A stretch of 64,000 nt of DNA from Thiomicrorhabdus sp. Milos-T2 (lineage in GTDB: Bacteria; Pseudomonadota; Gammaproteobacteria; Thiomicrospirales; Thiomicrospiraceae): positions 952,917-1,016,916 of the forward strand of contig NZ_KL370891.1 of NCBI RefSeq assembly GCF_000702325.1. The letters run 5' to 3'. Below are positions 8,137-17,664 of the stretch, one piece after another (the stretch's first letter is position 1; each line of letters begins with the position of its first letter). Under the pieces are notes generated by a model. That model ran no database searches. It saw only the letters and a list, made by a program, of their open reading frames with translations, and had not been told where the DNA came from. The position numbers and the translations under genes were made by a program.

Positions 8137-8866
8137 TACGTATAGATATTTGACCTGAAGCCACCAGGGTTAAAGCGCCATTGATTTCGATTTTGGCATG
8201 TCCATGAGAATCAAAACCTCTGTAAATCCCATGTTCAGTTTTTAATGCATCTGTATTGGTTTGATTAGGCTGTATAACCTGAACGGATTCACCCAGATTA
8301 AAAAAGCCATGCTTTACCCAATATTCATTAAGTTCTTGTTCATCATAGTGAACAAGTTTTGATTGCTGAACTTTTTGATGAAAAAGACTAAATAAATCAT
8401 TAATCTCAAACCAGCTTGTACTGCTAGAAGAGGCGACTTCATTCATGATTTCTGGAGAGTCTCGGTTAACGCCAATTCCAATGATAAAAGCACGGTAGTC
8501 TTTTTGCATAACTTGTTCAATTAACATACCAGCAACCTTACCTTGTGAATTGAATAAATCATTGGGCCATTTTAAATACAAAGTATCACCGGTTAATTCC
8601 ACTAGGCTTTGATGCAAAAGGGCGGCAATGTGTAAACTTACCAGGCCTGTTAAAGGATATTTTTGCGGTAGAGGATACGCAAGCGAGAAAATGGCGGATT
8701 TGTCATTAGTTAGCCAATGTCTTTTTTGTTGCCCATAGCCCGCGGTTTGCTTTTGTGTGGTACAAAATACGGGTTGTTGTGGTTGGTTTTGGGCAACGTA
8801 GTCTTTTAAATATCGACTGGTTGAATCGACGTTTTCAAGTTGAATGATTTGGTAATCTTTAGGCAT
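8129..8866 (-). CDS. birA: Biotin-[acetyl-CoA-carboxylase] ligase, no repressor domain
   Basis: A 245-residue biotin protein ligase that activates biotin with ATP and attaches it to the biotin carrier domain of acetyl-CoA carboxylase. The biotinyl-AMP loop is visible as TAGYGQQKRHW, followed by KWPNDLF and GKVAGMLIEQ, all classic BirA/LplA-fold motifs, and a C-terminal SH3-like domain (GIYRGFDSHGHAKIEI). The N-terminal helix-turn-helix of E. coli BirA is missing, so this is a monofunctional enzyme and cannot repress biotin genes through that domain. A near-palindrome ACCAGGCCTGTT lies inside (8640-8651). Confidence 0.92.
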   Translation of the reverse strand: MPKDYQIIQLENVDSTSRYLKDYVAQNQPQQPVFCTTQKQTAGYGQQKRHWLTNDKSAIFSLAYPLPQKYPLTGLVSLHIAALLHQSLVELTGDTLYLKWPNDLFNSQGKVAGMLIEQVMQKDYRAFIIGIGVNRDSPEIMNEVASSSSTSWFEINDLFSLFHQKVQQSKLVHYDEQELNEYWVKHGFFNLGESVQVIQPNQTNTDALKTEHGIYRGFDSHGHAKIEINGALTLVASGQISIRKI

Positions 8867-8939
8867 ATTTTTCTCGTATATTAACGATATTTATTGGGGC
8901 AAACCCTTTAACTTATTGTTAATTTATTTTTAATTTATT

Positions 8940-11504
8940 TCAAATTTTGGGTTTTCGTTGTCTATGAGTTTGTAAAGAACGTCCCGCCTTTTCTTCTAGA
9001 GGTTTTTCTGGCCAGCGGTGTTTAGGGTATTTACCACGCATCTCTTTAGCAATCTCAAAATAAGAATTTTGCCAAAAATAGTTTAAATCGCTGGTAATTT
9101 GAATCGGTCTGCGAGCAGGTGAAAGCAGTTCAAAGCTTAATGCGACCTTGCCAAAACCGATTTTAGGGGAACGCAATTCACCAAATAGTTCTTGCAGTTG
9201 AATTGAAATAGTGGGTTGTTTTCCAATGGTGTAATCTATGGCGACATTTTTCCCAGAAGGCGCTTGATAATGGGTGGGTGCTTGTTGTTCTAATGCTTGG
9301 CTGGCTTCATAGCTTAACTTGGCTTGCAGAAGCGCCAGTAAGTCAATTTTTTTAAGGTCCGTCCATTGTTTAACGGAGCTTAAATAAGGCGCGCACCACT
9401 GGTCAAAATCGTCTACTAATTCTGTTTGGCTAAAACCTTTATAGTCATCGTTATATTGGGCTAACCAATTAATGCGCTTTAACCAAGCTAGAGTTGCCTT
9501 ATTCCATGGCATATCTGCCAGTTGGTTCTGTTTTAAGTAATCGATTATCGCAGATTGAATTTGTTGTTTAGAGAGCTCTGTTAGTTCAGTTTGTTGTATA
9601 GTGATAGCGCCCAATTTTTTGGTTTTAATACCTTCTACTCGTTGTTTACTAGGATTAAATTTAACCAAAGAGTGTTGAGTGATTTGCTCAGTAAATAGTT
9701 CTTCAATTTCTGTTTGACTAATAGGCATCGCCATAAAAACCTTACCATCACGTCTTTGTCCATCTAGATTGGTGACCACCAAATATTCGTTTTGAATAAG
9801 GCCATCTTGTTCTGGTAAAAAAGTGCCTTTTCCATTACTCATTAAATAGCGGTTGTCTTGCTGACCACGGCGTTTTGCTATTCTATCGGGGTAAGCGATG
9901 GCAATGGCTTGTGCCATTGTGGGAGAAAGAGCTCCTGAAATTCTAGATATTGGTTGTTCTTGAGTCGGGTTCAATGGCTTTTTATTGAGTCGTTTGTACC
10001 AGTTTTTACTATTTGTTAAGGCTTCTTTAGCGGCAGATTTAACCAGGCCTGGTAGACTGCCTTTAGGGTTTTGTTTATAACCGTTAAACGCCTGAATACG
10101 GTCTTGTAAGTTGGCACTATAACTTTGAGATAATAAATCTCTTTCACCTAGAATGGCGGCAATATCACAGAGCTGTTCTTGCTTAGAATTATCCGCTTGT
10201 GGGTAAAGTAATAATTTGGCTAAACGCGCAGATAAACCCAGTTTAATTGCTTTGTTGGGCGTTAAAAAACCTAAGGTTTGTAAAAGTTGTTGTGCAATCT
10301 CAATATGAGCTTTTGGGGGAGGGGTTAACCATTGCAGCTCAAATAGATTGGTGACACCCCACATAGCGGTTTCTAAACAAAGGTCGGTTAAGTCAGAATT
10401 TAAAATGGATTCTTGTTCAAAATCGGCTCGTGTGGTTTGGTCAGATTCGGTCCATAAGCGATAGGCATTTCCTGCCTGTAAACGTCCCGCACGCCCCGCT
10501 CTTTGTTTAGCAGACGCTTTGGATATTTTTTGAGTTAACATGCGGGTCATACCACTGCTAGAATCATAACTAGCCTGTCTTACCAAGCCAGAATCTACCA
10601 CAATATGAATCCCCTCTATTGTTAAGCTGGTTTCAGCAATATTGGTAGCAAAGATAATTTTACGCTTTGCGTTTTCACTGGCTTGTAATGCTAAATTTTG
10701 TTGTTGCGGGGTTAAACTGCCGTGCAGGGGAATAAGTTGGTAAGGTAGGTTAGGCCAAGCCTGCTCTGCAAGTTTTATGGCCTGTGTAATTTCGGCTTTA
10801 CCAGGTAAAAAAACTAAACAATCTCCCAAATGAGTTTGCATAGCAGTATTTAAGGTGCTGATTAAATGCTGATTAATTAATGACCAGCCAGAGTTGTTTT
10901 GAGATTGTGCGGTTTTTACTCCCGCAGTTAAATAATGATAATCCACCGGAAAGCTTCGCCCAGGGCATTCAATCACGGGAGCAGAATCTAGAAATTGACT
11001 TAAATTATCGGTTTCCAGCGTGGCCGACATAACCAGTAATTTTAAATCTTCACGCAGTGCAGACTGGGTATCTAGAGTTAATGTTAAGGCTAAATCCGCC
11101 TCTAAAGAACGTTCATGAAACTCATCAAAAATGATTAGGCCTGTATCGGACAGTTCAGGGTCATTTTGTAAACGCCTAATTAAAATACCTTCAGTAATAA
11201 TCTCTAATTTTGTCTCTGAGCCACTTTTTTTATCATTTCTAACTTGGTAACCCACTGTTTTGCCAACAGGTTCATTCAGTTGCTTGGCTAAAAAACTCGC
11301 TAAAGCCCTTACGGCTAAACGGCGAGGTTCTAACAAAATTATTTTTTGGTCTGTAAAGCAGGCAGTTTTTAATAGGTGTAATGGCACTAGCGTTGATTTA
11401 CCCGCTCCCGGTTCTGCTTTAAGAATGGTATTGAGATTATTGGCAACGGTTTGTTCTATTTGCGGTAATAATGCATGAACTGGCAGGCCTGGTGTTTGAG
11501 TCAT
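8940..11504 (-). CDS. hrpB: ATP-dependent helicase HrpB (DEAH-box)
   Basis: An 854-residue DEAH/DExH helicase close to the usual HrpB length. Walker A is EPGAGKST (about residue 35), Walker B is DEFHERSLEADL, motif III is SATLE, and motif VI is SAKQRAGRAGRL; the HrpB-specific C-terminal domain (RSPKIGFGKVALSFELLSPARRPIQIT) is present. HrpB proteins are nucleic-acid helicases of poorly defined role, possibly in RNA metabolism. An exact palindrome ACCAGGCCTGGT (10042-10053) is read as PGLV, and a near copy lies at 11482. It is divergent from gdhA across a GAGACC-type element. Confidence 0.93.
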   Translation of the reverse strand: MTQTPGLPVHALLPQIEQTVANNLNTILKAEPGAGKSTLVPLHLLKTACFTDQKIILLEPRRLAVRALASFLAKQLNEPVGKTVGYQVRNDKKSGSETKLEIITEGILIRRLQNDPELSDTGLIIFDEFHERSLEADLALTLTLDTQSALREDLKLLVMSATLETDNLSQFLDSAPVIECPGRSFPVDYHYLTAGVKTAQSQNNSGWSLINQHLISTLNTAMQTHLGDCLVFLPGKAEITQAIKLAEQAWPNLPYQLIPLHGSLTPQQQNLALQASENAKRKIIFATNIAETSLTIEGIHIVVDSGLVRQASYDSSSGMTRMLTQKISKASAKQRAGRAGRLQAGNAYRLWTESDQTTRADFEQESILNSDLTDLCLETAMWGVTNLFELQWLTPPPKAHIEIAQQLLQTLGFLTPNKAIKLGLSARLAKLLLYPQADNSKQEQLCDIAAILGERDLLSQSYSANLQDRIQAFNGYKQNPKGSLPGLVKSAAKEALTNSKNWYKRLNKKPLNPTQEQPISRISGALSPTMAQAIAIAYPDRIAKRRGQQDNRYLMSNGKGTFLPEQDGLIQNEYLVVTNLDGQRRDGKVFMAMPISQTEIEELFTEQITQHSLVKFNPSKQRVEGIKTKKLGAITIQQTELTELSKQQIQSAIIDYLKQNQLADMPWNKATLAWLKRINWLAQYNDDYKGFSQTELVDDFDQWCAPYLSSVKQWTDLKKIDLLALLQAKLSYEASQALEQQAPTHYQAPSGKNVAIDYTIGKQPTISIQLQELFGELRSPKIGFGKVALSFELLSPARRPIQITSDLNYFWQNSYFEIAKEMRGKYPKHRWPEKPLEEKAGRSLQTHRQRKPKI

Positions 11505-11525
11505 AAAATACTTTTGATAATGGTA

Positions 11526-11558
11526 GAGAAATTTGCACCTATCTCGTTCAAAGGTCTC
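11526..11558. repeat. Minimal GAGACC-element remnant
   Basis: GAGAAATTTGCACC at the left and TTCAAAGGTCTC at the right form a 33-base inverted pair matching the termini of the larger elements, directly in front of hrpB. No target duplication is seen. Confidence 0.4.
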
Positions 11559-11607
11559 TTAAAATATAAATATTGAAAGTTATTCGCTATAAAACGTCTC
11601 TTATTAT

Positions 11608-11791
11608 GAGACCTTTGTACGAGATAGGTGCGAAAGAAAAATGAGGTAAAATTTGCCTGATTGAGGCGGAAAACGCAGGGAATAGCTAGCTATTCGCAAG
11701 TTGTCGCCCTACGGAAGTGCCCTTGGGGTACAACAAAAATAAGGTGAATTTTAACCATTTTTACTCGTGCATACTCTCGTGCAAAGGTCTC
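11608..11791 (-). repeat. GAGACC inverted-repeat element, long form
   Basis: A 184-bp non-coding element in reverse orientation to the copy at 42151. It begins GAGACCTTTGTACGAGA, carries the internal palindrome GAATAGCTAGCTATTC, and ends TCGTGCAAAGGTCTC. It is flanked by ATTAT on both sides (11603-11607 and 11792-11796), a perfect 5-bp target-site duplication. It fills most of the 424-base hrpB-gdhA gap; the remaining bases before gdhA are CAACAA-rich and I see no gene there. Confidence 0.85.
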
Positions 11792-11928
11792 ATTATATGA
11801 GAGCCAGCGTATAAAGATTGTAATTAATCGTTTGCTTTTAATAACCAATCTTACTAGGCTATTGATATAGAATAAATTCTTAGAACAACAACAAAGGCAA
11901 CAACAAAAGCAACAGCAAAGGCGCGAGT

Positions 11929-13209
11929 ATGTTTGAGTTAGCAAAACAACGGTTAGCATCGGTTTTTAAATATATTGATGTTAATGAAGAGGTTATTGAA
12001 CGTTTATCGGTAGCTAAGCGATCAATTATGGCCAGTATTCCAGTGCGAATGGATAACGGTGAACTTAAAATTTTTACCGGCTATAGAGTGCAATACGATG
12101 ATACACGAGGCCCAACTAAAGGCGGGATTCGTTATCACCCCAGAGTGAACTTGGATGAAGTCACCTCACTTAGTTTCTGGATGACCGTTAAATGTGCTGT
12201 TGCGGGTTTACCTTTTGGCGGTGCAAAAGGTGGCGTAATGGTTAATCCTAAAGATTTATCACGTTTAGAGTTAGAACGTCTTTCTCGTGGTTATATTCGT
12301 GCCTTCGCCGATGTAATTGGTGAAAATAGAGATATTCCTGCGCCAGATGTTTATACCAACAGTACGATTATGGGCTGGATGGCCGATGAATATAGCGTAA
12401 TTTCACGTCGACAAGTCCCATCAGTGATCACGGGTAAACCCATACATCTAGGGGGTTCACAAGGGCGTGAGTCGGCAACGGGGCAGGGCGCTTTGCATGC
12501 GTTAAATGAATATGTGCATCGCCAAGGCTTTAATAAATCAGAGACGACCATTGCCGTTCAGGGGTTTGGTAATGTTGGTTATCATTTTGCACGTTTAGCT
12601 AAAAAAGAGGGCTACCGTATTGTTGCCTTATCGGATTCACAAGGTGGGATTTATAGTTCAACGGGCTTAAATGTAGACGATGTTTACACCTACAAACAAC
12701 AATCAAATAAGCTGGCATCTGTTTATTGTGATGGCTCGGTATGCAATACGTTGGAATATGAAACGATTAGTAATGATGAGTTATTAACCCTAGAGGTGGA
12801 TGTGCTGGTTTTGGGTGCTTTAGAAAACCAAATTACGCAGTTAAATGCACATCAAATAAAAGCAAAAACTATTTTGGAAATTGCTAATGGTCCGGTTACA
12901 CCTCAGGCTGATGAAGTATTAGAGGCTAATAATATTGATGTTATTCCCGATGTATTAGCGAATTCTGGCGGCGTCATTGTTAGCTATTTTGAGTGGGTGC
13001 AAAACCGTTCGGGGCTTTATTGGGATAATGAAGAAGTAGAAGAAAAACTGCATAAAATCATGCGCAAAGAGTCCAATATTATTTATGACTTAGCATTGCA
13101 GCATCAATGCCCGTTAAGAACGGCTGCTTATATTCATGGTATTGAGCGTTTGGCCGGAGCGATTGATCAGCGTGGTAATCGCAAATATTTTAAAAAGTCA
13201 TCGTCTTAA
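11929..13209 (+). CDS. gdhA: Glu/Leu/Phe/Val-type glutamate dehydrogenase
   Basis: A 426-residue enzyme of the NAD(P)-dependent amino-acid dehydrogenase family, catalysing reversible oxidative deamination of glutamate to 2-oxoglutarate and ammonia. The substrate-binding region GPTKGGIRYHP and the catalytic lysine motif PFGGAKGGV are present, and VQGFGNVGYHFA is the Rossmann cofactor motif. The size fits the hexameric class. The gene stands alone with a CAACAA-rich leader (11886-11925) and no obvious operator. Confidence 0.93.
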   Translation: MFELAKQRLASVFKYIDVNEEVIERLSVAKRSIMASIPVRMDNGELKIFTGYRVQYDDTRGPTKGGIRYHPRVNLDEVTSLSFWMTVKCAVAGLPFGGAKGGVMVNPKDLSRLELERLSRGYIRAFADVIGENRDIPAPDVYTNSTIMGWMADEYSVISRRQVPSVITGKPIHLGGSQGRESATGQGALHALNEYVHRQGFNKSETTIAVQGFGNVGYHFARLAKKEGYRIVALSDSQGGIYSSTGLNVDDVYTYKQQSNKLASVYCDGSVCNTLEYETISNDELLTLEVDVLVLGALENQITQLNAHQIKAKTILEIANGPVTPQADEVLEANNIDVIPDVLANSGGVIVSYFEWVQNRSGLYWDNEEVEEKLHKIMRKESNIIYDLALQHQCPLRTAAYIHGIERLAGAIDQRGNRKYFKKSSS

Positions 13210-13299
13210 GTTAACGCTTTAGCTGAGTTCATAAAAACCGGTTTTACCAAACGTGATATGCTAAGTTTTCATTTAAGACAGTCATCATTGGGGTAAGAC

Positions 13300-13860
13300 A
13301 TGCGGTTTCGTTTAAGGACAACAAGTCCAATATTTAAAGTAATAGGTTTTTTATTTATGTTCAGTTTTTTAAGCAATGTATTCGCTGCCAATAGCGAGTT
13401 AGCTGTAGGTGATAAAGCGCCGAGTTTTACGCTTTTAAACCAATCGGCTAAAAATATTTCGTTGCAAGATTACCAAGGAAAATGGGTTGTACTGTATTTT
13501 TATCCAAAAGACGATACCCCTGGCTGTACAACTGAAGCCTGTAGTTTTAGAGACAACATAAACCATTTGATTGCACAACAAGCGGTGGTACTAGGTGTTT
13601 CTTTAGATAGCCAAAAAAGTCATGAAGAATTTGCAAAAACGCATAACTTGCCTTTTGATTTATTGGCGGATGAAAGTGGAGAAGTCACTAAACAATACGG
13701 TTCTTTATTAGATTTAAAAATTTTAAAGTTCGCTAAACGCCATAGCTTTATTATTGACCCAAAAGGTCATATTGCCAAAATTTATCGAGACGTTAACCCT
13801 AAAGAACATGTAGCTAAGGTTATGGAAGACCTACAACAATTACAAAAGAATGGAGATTAA
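13300..13860 (+). CDS. Exported peroxiredoxin (BCP/PrxQ type)
   Basis: A 186-residue thiol peroxidase with an N-terminal signal sequence (hydrophobic VIGFLFMFSFLSNVFA, cut near residue 29). The core has GDKAPSFTLLNQ, FYPKDDTPGCTTEACSFRD with the peroxidatic cysteine and a second cysteine five residues later, as in BCP/PrxQ proteins that form an intramolecular disulfide. It would reduce peroxides in the periplasm; a dedicated reductant is not seen next to it. The 3' end lies 13 bases before an IS256-type element. Confidence 0.85.
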   Translation: MRFRLRTTSPIFKVIGFLFMFSFLSNVFAANSELAVGDKAPSFTLLNQSAKNISLQDYQGKWVVLYFYPKDDTPGCTTEACSFRDNINHLIAQQAVVLGVSLDSQKSHEEFAKTHNLPFDLLADESGEVTKQYGSLLDLKILKFAKRHSFIIDPKGHIAKIYRDVNPKEHVAKVMEDLQQLQKNGD

Positions 13861-13873
13861 AAAGGTTCTTTTT

Positions 13874-14935
13874 GAGTTAATGAAAAAAACGGGGGTCTGA
13901 TACCACTATTTTTTTAGGGTATTTAAGTAATCGTCAATTAGTTTCTTTCTCAACTCAAATGACATACCTTTATGAGTATTTAGTAGATTTTTTAGTGGTG
14001 AAAAAACACCACCATCCAGTCCATTTGTTGTCGTAGGTATTTTCAATTTTTTATGTCGTTGGTAGGTAAATATGAACGGCATATTTACACTCAAACTCCG
14101 ATAGGCTGAACGTACTTTTCTATGTTTATAGCTCCATCTTTTAGATTCCTCATGAAAGGTTTTTTCTTTCAAAAACTCTGAGTGTTTTGAATACCACTCA
14201 TCTAGCATTTCCTTGAATAAGGATTCATCCACATATTGAATAAATGAAGCAACTTCTTTTAAGTCTTTAGCCGGTGTCAATTTAGGATTCTTTGTTAAAT
14301 AGCGTGTCATTGTCGCTTGCATATGGAAAATACATAACTGTATAGGGATACCCGAAAAAGCCTGAATTAAGCCTCTTCTGCCATCTAGAACCACCGCTTT
14401 AATACTAAAGCCTTCGCTTTCTAATAAATCCTTAAGATCAACATAACTCTGAATCGTTTCTGTTTGGACATATTGCCAAGCTAACACCTTAGAAGTAATC
14501 GCATCTTTAAAAACAAGCACGCCAAACTTATCCATTCTTTTCCCAAAAAAGGTGGCGTCAGCAATGACGATTACCTCACGGGGAGTAAGCGGTATTTCGA
14601 TTGGCTGGTACGCTTTAATGTAGTTACGAATAGTTGGAATACTCAGCTGATATTTATCTGCTAAATACTGGAGTGATTGTCGGTGATAAAAATATTCTAC
14701 AAATAGTTTTTGAGTGAACTTTTTAGGTCGTCTTTTAAGTTGAAACTTGGATTGGCATTGATGGCAAAAGTAACGTTGAACTCCGTTCCGCTTGCCTATC
14801 TTTTTAGTGTGATTTGAACCACATTTTGTGCATTTTCTTGCAAACTTTTAAAACTCATTTTAAATATTTACCTAAAATCCCTTTATTTTAAATGACTTAG
14901 GCCTGAAAACAGACCCCTATTTTTTTCATTAACTC
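13874..14935 (-). mobile_element. IS256-family element (zinc-ribbon transposase variant)
   Basis: A 1062-bp insertion sequence. The 26-bp terminal inverted repeats (13874-13899 and 14910-14935) match at all but two positions and carry GAGTTAATG at the outside and GGGGTCTG at the inside. Both ends are flanked by TTCTTTTT (13866-13873 and 14936-14943), an 8-bp target duplication as expected for IS256 elements. It inserted between the peroxiredoxin gene and the ssrA terminator. Confidence 0.9.
13906..14858 (-). pseudogene. IS256-type transposase, probably frameshifted near its start
   Basis: From about 14847 the frame is open to the stop at 13906 and encodes about 310 residues: a zinc ribbon (CTKCGSN then YFCHQCQ), a helix-turn-helix (LQYLADKYQLSIPTIRNYI), and a DDE core (IADATFFGKRM, then VVLDGRRGLIQAF, then CIFHMQATMTRYL). 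This matches IS256 transposases of the zinc-binding variant. No ATG opens this frame before residue M of DKFGVLVF at 14535. The best ATG (14856-14858, MSFKSLQ...) is one frame out, so a 1-base deletion near 14843 probably killed the start. A non-ATG start cannot be excluded. Confidence 0.75.
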
Positions 14936-14971
14936 TTCTTTTTTAACTCTCAGTAACATATTTAACTCAAT

Positions 14972-15007
14972 AAAAAAGCCCGCTCTTCAAATGAAGAGCG
15001 GGCTTTT
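14972..15007 (-). terminator. Rho-independent terminator of ssrA
   Basis: A strong hairpin AAGCCCGCTCTTC / GAAGAGCGGGCTT followed on the minus strand by a T run, directly after the tmRNA 3' end. Confidence 0.9.
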
Positions 15008-15011
15008 GAAT

Positions 15012-15368
15012 TGGTGGAGCTGGGAGGAGTCGAACCCCCGTCCGCGAAGCCGCCATCTAAAAATCTACATGCTTATTTGGTCTATTCATTTAACCTTAAT
15101 GCTACCCGGCCAGCAGGGATCATATTAGGCGAGTTTGTTAATTTGATGCTAAATACCCAAACACGTACTTAACACGGTTCTATGTAAGATGATACAGCGA
15201 TCAGGGGCCATAGACAACTTGCCTGAGCTGCACTAGCGGCCTAAGCTGCTAGAGAGTAGTTATCGTCGTTTGCAACTATAACAAAATTGAAATAAAGATT
15301 TACGTGCATCATTCAGGCACGACATGCATCTCAAATTTTGAACTCCCCGTCGAAACCAGTACAGCCCC
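15012..15368 (-). ncRNA. ssrA: Transfer-messenger RNA
   Basis: A one-piece tmRNA of 357 nucleotides that rescues stalled ribosomes together with SmpB. The 5' end reads GGGGCTGTACTGGTTTCGAC and the 3' end carries the T-arm GGGGGTTCGACTCC, the acceptor strand and an encoded CCA (complement TGG at 15012-15014). The tag reading frame resumes at 15273 and ends with TAG at 15241-15243; it encodes ANDDNYSLAA after the alanine supplied by the charged tmRNA. The tag is close to the ANDENYALAA of E. coli. smpB lies upstream on the same strand. Confidence 0.96.
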
Positions 15369-15682
15369 GAATTTGATATTCAGGATTTGTATCGCTTATA
15401 ACTGTAAACAGCCGATTAAAAGGGATAAATCTCAGAGTTGCATTATTATTGGGGGTGAATCAAAATTATTCAAGGGATAGAGGTGATAAATAGGCTATTT
15501 AGCATGAAATAAGTGCTATTTAACTAAATGAGAGCTGTTTCAAGGCAATTACACGAATAAAAATCGTACAAAACCCCCTAAGAGTTGAGATAGAAGAAGG
15601 GCGTTAAGTTAAACCTGTTGACTGTCTGATTAAATTTTCTGTTTAATCAAATCTAATCTTTACACGTAATGCAATCTTTAAC
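15369..15682. other. Spacer between ssrA and smpB
   Basis: A 314-base gap without a gene. It should hold the ssrA promoter; on the minus strand TTTACAGTTATAAG lies about 40 bases before the tmRNA 5' end, but I cannot fix a confident -35/-10 pair. The string GACTGTCTGATTAAAT (15620-15635) also occurs at the edge of the dispersed repeat near 56036. Confidence 0.6.
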
Positions 15683-16159
15683 CTAAAAATCGTTTTTGAG
15701 GATTCGTTGTTTGTCTCGGTTCCAGTCACGCTCTTTCATTGTGGCGCGTTTGTCGTGGAGTTTTTTACCTTTGGCGATACCTATGGCGAGTTTCACTTTC
15801 CCTTGTTTCCAATAAAGTTCTAGCGGAATCACAGTTAAACCATCCACATCGACTAATCCACGTAAACGATTAATCTCTCTACGGTGCATTAATAACGGAC
15901 GAGTGCGGAGTGGATCATGCACATTATGTGTTGAAGCTGTAATTAACGGAGTGATTAAAGCACCGAACAACCAGGCCTGGTCGTTCTTAAACATGACATA
16001 ACTTTCACCTAACTGTATTTTGCCGGCTCTAAGGCTTTTTACTTCCCAGCCTTCTAGGCTAATACCAGCTTCTAGTGTGTCTTGAATAAAAAATTCAAAA
16101 CGGGCTTTTTTGTTTTTAGCGATGCTGTTGGATTTAACTTGAGGTTTCTTTTTGGCCAT
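15683..16159 (-). CDS. smpB: SsrA-binding protein SmpB
   Basis: A 158-residue tmRNA partner that places tmRNA in the ribosomal A site. The sequence has the expected [37 protein letters not shown] and the basic C-terminal tail [18 protein letters not shown]. The position next to ssrA is classical. An exact palindrome (15970-15981) lies inside the gene and is read as DQAW, at a place where family members carry different residues. Confidence 0.96.
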   Translation of the reverse strand: MAKKKPQVKSNSIAKNKKARFEFFIQDTLEAGISLEGWEVKSLRAGKIQLGESYVMFKNDQAWLFGALITPLITASTHNVHDPLRTRPLLMHRREINRLRGLVDVDGLTVIPLELYWKQGKVKLAIGIAKGKKLHDKRATMKERDWNRDKQRILKNDF

Positions 16160-16317
16160 GTAATTTTGTCTTTAGTGCAATAGTAAGTTTATTTTAGAAA
16201 TGAATTATACCAGGCCTGGTTAAGGCGTGTTGGTTAAGGATTGCTAGTCAAAGCTTGTTTAAACGTCATGGTGATTATGTTTATGCTTTTCAAGTGTCTT
16301 GGTTAATTCCGTGTCAA

Positions 16318-17064
16318 CTATTTAAGTTTACGTTCAGTTAAACAAAAATCCATAACTTCACTTGGTACCACCTTCATCATACGTTGTGTGTCCCAACTAA
16401 ACTGACGTTGCCAGCCTTGGGAGGTTTCTAGCTCAAATTTTACAGGAGTTTGATTTTTTACCGCTTGCTGTATTTGTTTAAAAAAGTCTCTGGCGTCTTC
16501 AGGGGTTTTTCCCGGTCTAAAGCTAGGCATTTCTTGGTAAGTAAAAGAGTAGAAAAAACTCATACCTAACAGGCCTGGTTTGATTTTATTGGCAGTTTTA
16601 AACAGATTGGTTAGATGATTTTTTTGACCGCCAACAGAAATATCATAGGTTTCATAGTCATCATTTGTACTGACTTTTAAGTCCTACTTATCATCATAAA
16701 TATAACCATGTTTGGCGAATTTATCTGAGGCATTAGGTAGCTCATTGTCACTCATTAAATTTTTTGTTTGTTCCGTGTATTGCAAGCTAAAATTAGTAAA
16801 ATAGGGTTTACAACGCAATTGAATGGCGGCTTGTTTACCAAAATTGGCCGGAATAAAGAGCACCTTAGCTTCTTTAATTTTGTCGCTAAAGTCATCCGTT
16901 TGGTATGTGACCAACCAGCTGTCTTTAATAAAAGGACTGCCTTTAGTTGGGTTTTCAATTAATTGTTCTTCACCCGCTAGGGCTGCCTGACTACTTAATC
17001 CTATAGCCATAAATAGGCTAAATATTAGCGTTGTTTTTGCCGAATTTGTTTTAATTAACTGCAT
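16318..17064 (-). pseudogene. Secreted hypothetical protein interrupted by one amber codon
   Basis: The frame from ATG 17064 has a signal peptide (residues 1-30, SLFMAIGLSSQAALA) and runs to TAG at 16684-16686 after 126 codons. Beyond that TAG the same frame stays open for 40 codons (DLKVSTNDDYETYDISVGGQ...) and continues straight into the segment ending at 16318. The whole is a 248-residue envelope protein with a single internal stop. The fragments alone would be a truncated exported half and an 81-codon tail. I do not recognise the family. A near-palindrome AACAGGCCTGGT (16568-16579) lies in the second half. Either a recent nonsense mutation or suppression explains it. Confidence 0.75.
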
Positions 17065-17214
17065 GCACGGTTCCCCTAAAAGCTAAATTCATTTGGTTAG
17101 TGTTATTTTATTAATGTTATTTCATTCTAACATTGGGTTTATTCAATCGGTCTAATGAATTGAGCTTTGTTATAATACGTCCCTTAATTTTATATCCCAA
17201 GTATTCAAACGCCT

Positions 17215-17646
17215 ATGAAGAAAATTGCTCGCACCGCTTTATTGCCTTATTCGGCACAACAAGTTTTTGATTTGGTTAACGATGTTAAATCGTACCCTGA
17301 ATTTTTGCCATGGTGTGGTGGGTCAGAAGTCATTTCACAAACGGATGTTGAAATGGACGCGAGTGTTACGATAGCTAAAGCGGGGATTAAACAAACCTTT
17401 AAAACCCATAATCACCTAGTGCCGGGCGAAAGAATTGAGATGCACTTAATTGAAGGACCTTTTAAAGCGTTACGTGGTGAATGGGAGTTTAAAGTATTAG
17501 ATGTTGATGCTTGCAAGATTATTTTTGAAGTGGAGTTTGAAGTGAGTAGCGGCATATTAAACGCAGCAATTGGTCCAATTTTTGAATATATTGCGGCAAC
17601 AATGGTGGATTCATTTTGCGAACGTGCCAAGCAAATATACGCTTAA
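17215..17646 (+). CDS. ratA: START-domain protein RatA (COQ10-like)
   Basis: A 143-residue START/Bet v1-type protein. The opening KKIARTALLPYSAQQVFDLVNDVKSYPEFLPWC and the later FKALRGEWEF are typical of RatA (YfjG) and of mitochondrial COQ10, which binds coenzyme Q. E. coli RatA has been reported to block association of ribosomal subunits; a coenzyme Q chaperone role is an alternative. It lies 18 bases before rnfH, the conserved partner, and divergent from the gene broken by an amber codon. Confidence 0.9.
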   Translation: MKKIARTALLPYSAQQVFDLVNDVKSYPEFLPWCGGSEVISQTDVEMDASVTIAKAGIKQTFKTHNHLVPGERIEMHLIEGPFKALRGEWEFKVLDVDACKIIFEVEFEVSSGILNAAIGPIFEYIAATMVDSFCERAKQIYA

Positions 17647-17664
17647 GCTTAAAAAGGTATTAAT

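Noticed and set aside
11690-11959. An 89-codon minus-strand frame
   Set aside because: It lies in the inverted-repeat element and the CAACAA-rich gdhA leader; its Cys-rich N-terminus is an artefact of that repeat.
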